Origin: Flavipsychrobacter sp. | GTDB taxonomy: Bacteria > Bacteroidota > Bacteroidia > Chitinophagales > Chitinophagaceae | Direction: 5' to 3' | NCBI GenBank assembly: GCA_021156265.1 | Contig: JAJNBR010000225.1 | Location: 1 to 5,205, forward strand | Length of the DNA stretch: 5,205 nucleotides | In this document: positions 1-4,631 of the stretch, piece after piece | How the letters are laid out: the number at the start of each line of letters is the position of its first letter | How positions within the stretch are numbered: position 1 is the stretch's first letter | Made by a program: the position numbers and the translations under genes | Notes under the pieces: generated by a model | Seen by the model: only the letters and a program-made list of their open reading frames with translations | The model's database searches: none | Told to the model about the DNA's origin: nothing

Positions 1-138
1 CTTGATCTGTTCAACGCCTTTATTCCATGATAATATCGTCCCGTCCACATCAAGCAGTATGATCGCATAATCCTGGATCTCTTCCACCATTTTCCGGTGA
101 AGTTCTTCCAGCTTGGTTTTCTTGGTCGTACTTTTCAT
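1..138 (-). CDS. PAS-domain signalling protein, N-terminal fragment (cut by window edge)
   Basis: Reading the minus strand from the ATG at 136-138 gives 46 residues that run off the window. After a charged, lysine-rich helical start (residues 1-22), the sequence from D23 to K46 (DYAIILLDVDGTILSWNKG and onward) is the classic opening of a PAS domain: a hydrophobic strand, the D-x-D-G-x-I turn and the S-W-N motif. In Bacteroidota such openings most often belong to PAS sensor histidine kinases, but the output domain lies outside the window, so only 'PAS protein' is supported. No signal peptide or membrane segment precedes the PAS, so this end is probably cytoplasmic. It is divergent from the receiver gene at 393, and a sensor/receiver relationship is possible but unproven. 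The start is the only in-frame ATG ahead of the domain; a TAAATTG sequence (minus strand, 152-146) just upstream could be a weak -7 element. Confidence 0.8.
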   Translation of the reverse strand, partial: MKSTTKKTKLEELHRKMVEEIQDYAIILLDVDGTILSWNKGVEQIK

Positions 139-192
139 TGGGGCGCAATTTACTTTAGAGAAAGAAAATTTAGCGCTGTTTTGCCACCTTAA

Positions 193-360
193 TTTTTGGT
201 GCCTGTAAACTTGCTGGATAACAAACACTTACCCACGGCGGCATTCAAACATATATTCACCAGAATGGTGTGGGATAAGGCCGACGAAGTGTTGGAACTT
301 GAAAATCAGCACCATTCCGCATACGCGATTTTATCAATAGAACAAAAAATAGTTTCGTAA
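193..360 (+). pseudogene. Short orphan reading frame, possible gene remnant or small protein
   Basis: After a stop at 190-192 the frame stays open to the TAA at 358-360. It could start at GTG 199 or TTG 211, or at ATG 265, which would leave only 31 residues. The translated text (for example HLPTAAFKHIFTRMVWDKAD, then EVLELENQHHSAYAILSIE) looks protein-like, with an amphipathic, charged helix pattern, rather than random intergenic translation. I do not recognise the family. It has no clear ATG at the natural N-terminus and it ends 32 bases before the receiver gene. It could be the decayed tail of a lost gene, a real small protein starting at a non-ATG codon, or chance. An AATTTTTG at 191-198 resembles a -7 element but has no good partner. 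Support is weak. Confidence 0.25.
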
Positions 361-385
361 AAAGTAATATTTAAATCTATCTTTG
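353..385 (+). promoter_or_regulatory. Predicted Bacteroidota-type promoter of the receiver gene
   Basis: TATCTTTG at 378-385 matches the Bacteroidota -7 consensus TAnnTTTG exactly. A TTTCG at 353-357, 20 bases upstream, approximates the -33 TTTG. Transcription would be expected to begin about 5-8 bases past the -7 box, at about 390-393, which coincides with the ATG at 393. The mRNA would therefore be leaderless or nearly so. No Shine-Dalgarno sequence is visible. Confidence 0.55.
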
Positions 386-392
386 CCCACCC

Positions 393-806
393 ATGAAAGA
401 AAGGAAAGAGAAGAGAGAGCTGCACATCTTTATTGCCGACGATGATAGTGACGACCGGGATTTTGCCATTGAGGCGTTGAAAGACACCGGCCACGAAATC
501 AAATTCTCCTGTTTTACCAATGGCCACTTCCTGACGCACTATTTTTTGCGAGATTTTATTCCCCTGCTGCCCGACGCTATTGTGCTGGATCTGAATATGC
601 CTCTTAAAGACGGGTATCAATCGCTCAAAGAACTGAGATCATTACATGTAGCAAAGACGATTCCCATTTTTGTGCTTACATCGTCTACCATGGATAAGGA
701 CAGAGAGATTTGTAATAATCTTGGTTGTACCGGTTTTTTTAGCAAGCCTTTACGCTCAGCAGAGTATAAAAACATTGCGCAACAGATCATATCAGCAATA
801 AGCTAG
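393..806 (+). CDS. Single-domain CheY-like response regulator
   Basis: The product has 137 residues and is essentially one receiver (REC) domain with no DNA-binding or enzymatic output. The acidic metal-binding cluster is in IADDDSDD (residues 14-21). The phospho-acceptor aspartate is D66 in VLDLNMP. The switch threonine is T96 in VLTSS, and the conserved lysine is K118 in the SKP motif with its following proline. All catalytic residues are therefore present, so it should take phosphate from a histidine kinase and signal by protein contact in the cytoplasm. A lysine/glutamate-rich N-terminal stretch (residues 2-9) precedes the first strand. Receivers of this DDD-S-x-D-D type are common stand-alone proteins in Bacteroidota and are often paired with PAS histidine kinases. 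The divergent PAS protein at 1-138 is a candidate partner by proximity only. The ATG at 393 is the only suitable start and lies 7 bases after a perfect -7 element. Confidence 0.93.
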   Translation: MKERKEKRELHIFIADDDSDDRDFAIEALKDTGHEIKFSCFTNGHFLTHYFLRDFIPLLPDAIVLDLNMPLKDGYQSLKELRSLHVAKTIPIFVLTSSTMDKDREICNNLGCTGFFSKPLRSAEYKNIAQQIISAIS

Positions 807-1083
807 CAACCGTTTAAGGTTCCTGAAAAAAGACACCTCGGTTTACAGTTCTTGCTGTGTTGCCTTAAGCGATAACGTAGTAAGGCCATCAGTCATAAAA
901 AATTGACCTGTAATACTGTGCAGTGGCCACGACGGCATGAATGTTTTGCCAATAGAAATGACTTTGATCTGATTCTTTCACACCTCGTCAATTCGCCCCC
1001 TTCTTATATAATATTCTCCACAGGCATTACTATGCGCAGGCGCAACCTGCATTAGTGAAGCGATCTATTCAATTCGAGCCCTT
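807..1083 (+). other. Non-coding stretch between the receiver and the small CxxC gene
   Basis: No coding frame with convincing composition is seen on either strand. After the receiver stop there is only a weak hairpin (AACC/GGTT, 808-821) with no T-tract, so no clear terminator for that gene. Near the far end a GCAGG-CGCAA-CCTGC hairpin (1036-1050) lies 33 bases upstream of the next start codon. An AT-rich TATATAATATT patch (1005-1015) could hold the promoter of the small gene, but it lacks a TTG at the expected -33 distance. Confidence 0.5.
1036..1050 (+). promoter_or_regulatory. Small hairpin in the presumed leader of the 57-residue gene
   Basis: GCAGG (1036-1040) and CCTGC (1046-1050) form a perfect 5-bp GC-rich stem with a CGCAA loop. 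An alternative 7-bp pairing of ATGC+AGG with CCTGCAT is possible if GC is bulged out. No T-run follows, so it is not a terminator. If transcription starts in the AT-rich patch near 1005-1015, the hairpin lies in the 5' leader. Function is unknown; a 5-bp stem can occur by chance. Confidence 0.3.
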
Positions 1084-1257
1084 ATGAAAAAAGAAGAATT
1101 TGACAACCTGCCTGCAACAGAAAAAGAGCATTTTAACTACTGTACAAAATGCAGTTTATACTTTGACCTTCGCGATGCCGCGCAGGTGCAAAAGCATGTA
1201 CATGGTATAACCAGTGACAAGATTTCTAACTCAGTAGTTCAAATATCGGAAGTGTAA
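1084..1257 (+). CDS. 57-residue small protein with CxxC...HxH zinc-finger-like pattern
   Basis: ATG at 1084 to TAA at 1255-1257 encodes 57 residues, beginning MKKEEFDNLPATEKEHFNYC. The centre holds C20-x2-C23 followed 14 residues later by H38-x-H40. This is close to a C2H2 zinc finger or half zinc ribbon in which the two cysteines sit in a knuckle (NYCTKCS), so zinc binding is likely though not certain. Short Bacteroidota proteins with an 'HF-x-Y-C-x-K-C' knuckle are familiar as conserved hypotheticals, and their role is not known. There is no signal peptide or membrane segment, so it is cytoplasmic. The tail after H40 is short, polar and probably disordered. The codon usage is normal and the start is typical (ATG AAA AAA GAA). 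It converges on the exported-protein gene at 1327-1701, and its stop codon abuts that gene's terminator hairpin. Confidence 0.75.
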   Translation: MKKEEFDNLPATEKEHFNYCTKCSLYFDLRDAAQVQKHVHGITSDKISNSVVQISEV

Positions 1258-1284
1258 AAAAAGACGCTGCCGTTTGCAGCGTCT
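1256..1284 (-). terminator. Rho-independent terminator of the exported-protein gene (minus strand)
   Basis: AGACGCTGC (1262-1270) and GCAGCGTCT (1276-1284) form a perfect 9-bp stem with a 5-base loop. Read on the minus strand, the stem runs directly into a T-tract (complement of seven As at 1256-1262), giving a textbook intrinsic terminator 43 bases after the stop of the gene at 1327-1701. On the plus strand the hairpin is followed by CATCTG, not Ts, so it would stop plus-strand transcription of the 57-residue gene less well. It could still protect that mRNA's 3' end. Confidence 0.88.
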
Positions 1285-1326
1285 CATCTGTATGGTCTAC
1301 AGTTCGGGATGCCCGTGAGAGCACCC

Positions 1327-1701
1327 TTACTCTTTAATATATTTTCCTGCGGCTACCAGGTTGTCTTTTTCATCGTACACGCTATAGCTGTATACACCCT
1401 GTGGTAGCGGCGGCATATCTACATCAACAGCCGGTTGCCCGTTGCTGATGGTTGCGGCGCCTGAAGTGTATATATATTTTCCCACCATGTCGCGCATTTC
1501 CACCACCAGATTCTTCTTCGCGAAGGGATTAATGTTTGTTTCTATTAATTTAATATTAATATCAGCACGGCTGGGCACCACGCCCGTAACGTTTTCGGCG
1601 GATATATTATTGTTATTCGGTGTGTTTTCTGCAAAAACACCACTGAAACCTGCTGTTACTATACACATGCCTGCGAAAAGGCCCATCATCACTTTTTTCA
1701 T
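1327..1701 (-). CDS. Small exported protein with beta-rich C-terminus, function unknown
   Basis: The product has 124 residues. It starts with a clean Sec signal peptide: MKK, a hydrophobic core to about residue 20, and a probable signal peptidase I site VFA|EN after A24. There is no lipobox cysteine. A short asparagine-rich linker (NNNN near 29-32) follows, then about 80 residues of predicted beta-strand. The end, LPQGVYSYSVYDEKDN plus VAAGKYIKE, resembles the final strands of the Ig-like folds found in type IX secretion C-terminal domains (Por_Secre_tail) and FlgD-like domains, which typically read 'l-p-x-G-x-Y-x-x-x-V...GKxIK'. A small periplasmic or surface protein of DUF3244-like fold is an equally fair reading. 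At this length it is essentially the domain alone, with no cargo. The start at 1701 (ATG AAA AAA) is fixed by the signal peptide. No good promoter match is seen upstream on the minus strand. Confidence 0.8.
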   Translation of the reverse strand: MKKVMMGLFAGMCIVTAGFSGVFAENTPNNNNISAENVTGVVPSRADINIKLIETNINPFAKKNLVVEMRDMVGKYIYTSGAATISNGQPAVDVDMPPLPQGVYSYSVYDEKDNLVAAGKYIKE

Positions 1702-1846
1702 AATCTGTATTTGTAGGAACTATTCTGTACTGTATAGTTATAAAACCGTGCCAGCGAACACTATTACAACTAACAAAAAAACATAATACATAACACAAAG
1801 AAAACAGAGCGCGTGGTTGTACGGAGCTTTTTCGGCATTTCTACGC

Positions 1847-1877
1847 TTGTCTCTGTCCTTCCCTTCGCCGATTTTTG
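1847..1877 (+). promoter_or_regulatory. Candidate distal promoter for the PAS-LuxR gene
   Basis: TTG at 1847-1849 lies 20 bases ahead of GATTTTTG at 1870-1877, which differs from the -7 consensus TAnnTTTG at one position. A transcript from here would have a leader of roughly 85 bases before the ATG at 1969. It competes with the nearer candidate at 1926-1955; the sequence alone does not choose between them. Confidence 0.35.
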
Positions 1878-1925
1878 CAAGGTAGGCCATAGCAAAAGAT
1901 ATCCGGAAACCAACTATATAGCCGG

Positions 1926-1955
1926 TTGTATTTATTGTGCCTACATCTTATTTTG
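1926..1955 (+). promoter_or_regulatory. Candidate proximal promoter for the PAS-LuxR gene
   Basis: TTG at 1926-1928 is followed after 19 bases by TTATTTTG at 1948-1955, one mismatch from TAnnTTTG. The ATG at 1969 lies only 13 bases after the -7 box, giving a leader of under about 10 bases. CCGG at 1902-1905 and again at 1922-1925, next to the -33 element, could belong to an operator, but the symmetry is weak. Confidence 0.4.
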
Positions 1956-1968
1956 TGTAAATAGATAA

Positions 1969-2661
1969 ATGATGATCAATTTGATGAGTACACTTGACGA
2001 ACGTATTGAAACCCTGGTTAGCCGTATCAGTCAAACTGCAGACGAATATCCCGGTGTCGTGATCGTACAGAACCTGCATACGCAACGTTTGATCTACATG
2101 TCCGAAAATGGATTGAATACCTTAGGCATTAGCTGGGAAGAGCTATCCAAAATGACTCTCGAGGAATATTATGTACGCTTCTTCAACATGGAGGAACTAT
2201 CCGAATATGCGCCTAAGATATTCGACTACCTGGAAAAGAACTCGCCGGGCGATGTAGTTACTTTTTTTCAGCAGGTGCGGGAGGCCAAACTGGATGGCGG
2301 TTTCAAATGGTATCATACGTCTATTAAAATATTGATGCAGGATAACGAGGGCCGACCCCTGCTCACCATCATCCTTGCTGTGCCTATCGATCCGCTGGAC
2401 AGTGTAGCGCACAAAGTAGAACGCCTGCTGGAAGAGAATACTTTTCTGCGCGATAACTACCAGAAATTTTCCAAACTCGGCGATCGTGAAAAAGATGTAC
2501 TAAAAGCGCTGGCCCTGGGTAAAAGCAGCCAGGAGATCTCTGCCGAATTGTTTATGTCTGTAGCCACCGCCGATACACACCGCCGCAATATCAAGCGCAA
2601 GCTGGGCACACAGTCGCTTTACGATTTGCAGCAATACGCACGTGCCTTCGATCTCATTTAA
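1969..2661 (+). CDS. PAS-like sensor / LuxR-type HTH transcriptional regulator
   Basis: This is a 230-residue cytoplasmic one-component regulator. Residues about 28-140 read as a PAS-type fold: GVVIVQNLHTQRLIYMSENG opens it, with helices through 55-90, and the closing strands GFKWYHTSIKILM and LLTIILAVPID follow. Residues about 143-166 form a helical, leucine-containing linker (VERLLEENTFL). Residues 168-230 are a GerE/LuxR helix-turn-helix: SKLGDREKDVLKALALGKSS, then QEISAELFMSVATADTHRRN as the turn and recognition helix, then IKRKLG. In most relatives the second segment reads V-x-T-V-x-x-H-R-x-N-I; here it is VATADTHRRNI, so the usual valine is alanine, which is tolerable. No phospho-receiver is fused, so the signal is probably a ligand or protein sensed by the PAS. 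Possible starts are ATG 1969, 1972 and 1984; the first is chosen by default. The gene stands alone, with 186 bases to the next gene. Confidence 0.9.
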   Translation: MMINLMSTLDERIETLVSRISQTADEYPGVVIVQNLHTQRLIYMSENGLNTLGISWEELSKMTLEEYYVRFFNMEELSEYAPKIFDYLEKNSPGDVVTFFQQVREAKLDGGFKWYHTSIKILMQDNEGRPLLTIILAVPIDPLDSVAHKVERLLEENTFLRDNYQKFSKLGDREKDVLKALALGKSSQEISAELFMSVATADTHRRNIKRKLGTQSLYDLQQYARAFDLI

Positions 2662-2694
2662 ATACGATTAAAGAAAAATACCCACTTCTGAGTA

Positions 2695-2725
2695 TTGCAC
2701 CGCGGATGCCGCACGCGTTACTTTG
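2695..2725 (+). promoter_or_regulatory. Candidate promoter of the EGF-like lipoprotein gene
   Basis: TTG at 2695-2697 is followed after 20 bases by TTACTTTG at 2718-2725, one mismatch from TAnnTTTG. It has the same spacing and a near-identical -7 box to the candidate ahead of the PAS-LuxR gene. It predicts a 5' leader of about 115 bases before the ATG at 2848, long enough to contain the alternative hairpins at 2769-2800. Confidence 0.4.
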
Positions 2726-2727
2726 TA

Positions 2728-2752
2728 CCAATTCCATTTTTAACGATTGGAA
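2728..2752 (+). repeat. Short inverted repeat just after the candidate promoter
   Basis: CCAAT (2728-2732) is mirrored by ATTGG (2746-2750) across 13 bases. An overlapping pair, TTCCA (2732-2736) and TGGAA (2748-2752), offers a second register. It sits at the predicted transcription start, where an operator would be effective. Five-base arms are common by chance, so this is only a candidate site. Confidence 0.25.
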
Positions 2753-2768
2753 CACTATGCAGAACTGC

Positions 2769-2800
2769 TCCCCGAAGGGGGAAAGCCGGGCCTTTGCCCC
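2769..2800 (+). promoter_or_regulatory. Alternative GC-rich hairpins in the leader of the EGF-like lipoprotein gene
   Basis: Two mutually exclusive stems share the same G-run. In the first, TCCCC (2769-2773) pairs with GGGGA (2778-2782) around a GAAG loop. In the second, GGGGGAAAG (2777-2785) pairs with CTTTGCCCC (2792-2800) around a 6-base loop, with one G-G mismatch. No T-run follows either one, so neither is an intrinsic terminator. The arrangement allows a switch, or could serve as a stabilising 5' structure. It matches no riboswitch class I recognise. Confidence 0.4.
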
Positions 2801-2847
2801 TGTGAGCCAATAATTAGAAACCAGTACGAAACAAAACACATATACCT

Positions 2848-3441
2848 ATGTACACAATTACAAACAAGTTCAAAGGCCTGCTGCTGATCATAGCAGTATT
2901 CACCTCAATGGTAGCCTTCCAGTCATGCTCCAAGAAAGACGAATGCGGCGACAGCTGCGTGAATGGCTATTGCTCTGACGGCGACTGCGTATGCACTACC
3001 GGCTACACAGGCAAATGGTGCGCTACTTATGTAGGCTCATCTTCAGGTGGTACGTCTTCAGGTGGTACATCTTCAGGCGGTACATCTTCGGGCGGTACGT
3101 CTTCAGGTGGTACCTCTTCGGGCGGTACATCTTCAGGTGGCACGTCTTCAGGCGGTACATCTTCAGGTGGCACATCGTCGGGCGGCACTACTACCTACCA
3201 GGCTATGTTCTGGTCAAACTTCCAGGGTTCGCCTATCAGCGTATACATCGGCGGCAACTATGCAGGCCAGATCACGAACTACTATAGCAGCAGTACACCT
3301 TCGTGCGGTGCATCAGGCTGTGTTACCAAAACATACTCAGGCCCAACTTCGCTGTCTTACACAGCCGAAGACGATACGCACGACTGGAGCGGCACCCTGT
3401 CTGTTACTGCAGGCTGCAACAAGATGTGCCTGACTCTGTAA
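2848..3441 (+). CDS. Surface lipoprotein with EGF-like module, SSGGT repeat stalk and Cys-rich C-terminal module
   Basis: The product has 197 residues. A lipoprotein signal peptide (residues 1-26) ends at the lipobox-type FQSC with C27 as lipid anchor. The next residues SKKDE fit the Bacteroidota lipoprotein export signal (lysine then acidic residues), so surface display is likely. Residues 33-58 have six cysteines at C33, C37, C42, C47, C49 and C58, the EGF-like spacing C-x3-C-x4-C-x4-C-x-C-x8-C with the typical GYTGKWC end. Residues 65-114 are ten exact SSGGT units, a flexible stalk. Residues 115-197 form a compact, probably beta module with C153, C158, C190 and C194, aromatic residues (FWSNF, NYY) and an SYTAEDD...WSGTLSV strand pair; I do not recognise it by name. 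The layout suggests a protein that holds its C-terminal module away from the membrane, for adhesion or binding. The partner is unknown. The membrane methyltransferase-like gene follows 31 bases later. Confidence 0.85.
   Translation: MYTITNKFKGLLLIIAVFTSMVAFQSCSKKDECGDSCVNGYCSDGDCVCTTGYTGKWCATYVGSSSGGTSSGGTSSGGTSSGGTSSGGTSSGGTSSGGTSSGGTSSGGTSSGGTTTYQAMFWSNFQGSPISVYIGGNYAGQITNYYSSSTPSCGASGCVTKTYSGPTSLSYTAEDDTHDWSGTLSVTAGCNKMCLTL
3040..3189 (+). repeat. Ten tandem 15-bp units encoding (SSGGT)10
   Basis: Ten in-frame 15-base units of the form TCT-TCN-GGY-GGY-ACN encode identical SSGGT pentapeptides (residues 65-114). Every difference between units falls at a third codon position: TCA/TCG, GGT/GGC and ACA/ACG/ACC/ACT. 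Units 3 and 8 are identical in DNA; unit 10 is the most divergent. Because units are multiples of three, gain or loss of copies would change stalk length without a frameshift. Confidence 0.95.
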
Positions 3442-3472
3442 GAGATCTTTTTGTGAAAATGATAATTGACGT

Positions 3473-4525
3473 ATGTATTCAGCTATAAGTTTATTTATTG
3501 CTAAACGCAACATCCGCTGGCTCAGTTTACTGCTGGCGGATGTTTCGCTTATATGGGGCGCTTTCGCAGTGTACAGTTACAATGCGTGGTACCGCGATTT
3601 CATTGGCAACGAAGCGCGCCTAGCGCTGGGGGCTATTGCTGCCTTCTATACCATTATTTCCATCATCGGCAATATTTCCCGCCGCGAAGATGACTCGGCC
3701 ACATCGCCGGGACAAATATTTTTCGGCACACTGGTGCAGATGGCCGACAACCTTGCCGCAACCGGCCGGGAACGCATCCCGGTGTTTGCATCGCCGCAGC
3801 ATAAAACGAAGTTTCTTTTTGTGCTGGTAAAGCTGTTCTTCATTCCGCTGATGGTGCAGTTTACCGCCGGCAATATCTTCGACATGATCCACGAGGTACA
3901 ACGCGTGGTAAAAACAGGTATGGACAGGACGGTGATGATGTGGTTCAACAATGTATGCTTCCCGCTTGCCATCACAGCTTTTTTCCTCATCGACACGGCG
4001 ATATTCACTTTCGGCTACCTGTTCGAGTCGCGGAGACTGGGCAATAAGATACGTTCGGTAGAGCCAACGTGGGGCGGCTGGATAGTAGCGCTGATCTGCT
4101 ACCCGCCCATGAACCAGGTACTGTCGGCCATTGCGCCGCAATACAGCAACATGTATGCCTATTTCGACCATTCTATAACAGCAACCTTCATCATGCGCTT
4201 TGCTGTGGCCTTACTTATCGGTGTGTATGCATGGGCATCCGTATCGCTGGGCACCCGCGGCAGCAACCTCACCAACCGGGGCATTGTAACGCGCGGCGCC
4301 TACCGTTTAGTAAGGCATCCTGCATATACAGGCAAGGTAGCCGCCTGGTGGCTCTTGCTGAGCCCTGTGCTGGCAGAAAACCCCATGGCCATATCAGGCA
4401 TGGCGGTATGGACCGTCATCTATTACCTGCGCGCTATCACCGAAGAGCGTCACCTGTTAAGTGATCCGGAATACGTGGACTATTGCAGCAAGGTGAAGTG
4501 GCGTTTTATACCAGGTATCTTGTAA
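3473..4525 (+). CDS. Polytopic membrane protein with C-terminal ICMT-like methyltransferase domain
   Basis: The product has 350 residues. Hydrophobic segments lie at about 15-36, 50-68, 113-133, 160-182, 202-220, 238-258, 288-304 and 306-322, indicating an inner-membrane protein. The C-terminal ~95 residues match the isoprenylcysteine carboxyl methyltransferase / phospholipid methyltransferase superfamily. They contain LTNRGIVTRGAYRLVRHPAY (the R281-H282-P283 signature near the SAM site), the acidic EER at 324-326 in AITEERHLL, the Y-x-x-Y pair (Y334, Y337) and a closing WRFIP. These are the usual SAM-binding and catalytic landmarks. Bacterial members are usually near 200 residues, so the ~200-residue membrane-rich N-terminal part is extra and unrecognised. 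The substrate cannot be read from sequence; a lipid or a small hydrophobic acceptor is likelier than a prenylated protein in bacteria. The start at 3473 is the first in-frame ATG, 31 bases after the lipoprotein stop, with no separate promoter or terminator between, so co-transcription is plausible. Confidence 0.8.
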   Translation: MYSAISLFIAKRNIRWLSLLLADVSLIWGAFAVYSYNAWYRDFIGNEARLALGAIAAFYTIISIIGNISRREDDSATSPGQIFFGTLVQMADNLAATGRERIPVFASPQHKTKFLFVLVKLFFIPLMVQFTAGNIFDMIHEVQRVVKTGMDRTVMMWFNNVCFPLAITAFFLIDTAIFTFGYLFESRRLGNKIRSVEPTWGGWIVALICYPPMNQVLSAIAPQYSNMYAYFDHSITATFIMRFAVALLIGVYAWASVSLGTRGSNLTNRGIVTRGAYRLVRHPAYTGKVAAWWLLLSPVLAENPMAISGMAVWTVIYYLRAITEERHLLSDPEYVDYCSKVKWRFIPGIL

Positions 4526-4527
4526 AG

Positions 4528-4555
4528 CCGTAGGTGTACGGGGCATAATACCGTA
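4528..4555 (+). repeat. Overlapping CCGTA/TACGG stems after the methyltransferase-like gene
   Basis: TACGG (4537-4541) can pair either with CCGTA at 4528-4532 (4-base loop) or with CCGTA at 4551-4555 (9-base loop). They lie three bases after the stop codon. No T-run follows, so neither is a standard terminator. It could be a 3'-end stabilising hairpin or coincidence. Confidence 0.3.
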
Positions 4556-4583
4556 TAAGTACGCTGGCGCACCCGGTAGCATT

Positions 4584-4612
4584 AGAGGAGATTTGCAGTA
4601 TACAATCTCTCT
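4584..4612 (+). promoter_or_regulatory. Imperfect dyad overlapping a candidate -7 box of the last lipoprotein gene
   Basis: AGAGGAGATT (4584-4593) pairs with AATCTCTCT (4604-4612) as 9 bp with a single bulged G, around a 10-base loop. The left arm overlaps GAGATTTG (4588-4595), one mismatch from the TAnnTTTG -7 consensus, though no clear TTG lies about 20 bases upstream. The dyad could be an operator over the promoter, or a leader hairpin 19 bases before the ATG at 4632. Confidence 0.35.
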
Positions 4613-4631
4613 AACAATAAAACAAAGCATT

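Noticed and set aside
306..620. 104-codon open frame on the minus strand
   Set aside because: It overlaps the receiver gene, which has all catalytic residues. The antisense translation shows no recognisable feature.
1442..1786. 114-codon open frame on the plus strand
   Set aside because: It is a shadow of the minus-strand exported protein, whose signal peptide and terminator fix the real strand. Its apparent hydrophobicity comes from the complement of that gene.
2654..2839. 61-codon open frame on the minus strand in the leader region
   Set aside because: It lies over the candidate promoter and hairpins, has no ribosome-binding or domain signal, and is short enough to arise by chance.
3040..3189. 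Tandem repeats considered as CRISPR or a non-coding satellite
   Set aside because: There are no spacers. The units are contiguous, in frame and inside a clear lipoprotein gene.
2991..3433. Repetitive open frames (RWYVFRRYIF- and LQAVHLQV-like) in the other two plus frames
   Set aside because: These are produced by the 15-bp repeat read out of frame. Third-position-only variation identifies the SSGGT frame as the coding one.
3620..4171. 183-codon open frame on the minus strand
   Set aside because: It is antisense to the membrane methyltransferase-like gene. Its translation is rich in H, R and Y with no domain or signal, while the plus strand has clear membrane segments and ICMT motifs.
4593..4631. 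Upstream TTG start for the last lipoprotein
   Set aside because: It would add 13 residues before an otherwise ideal MKK signal peptide, and the TTG sits within the candidate -7 box.
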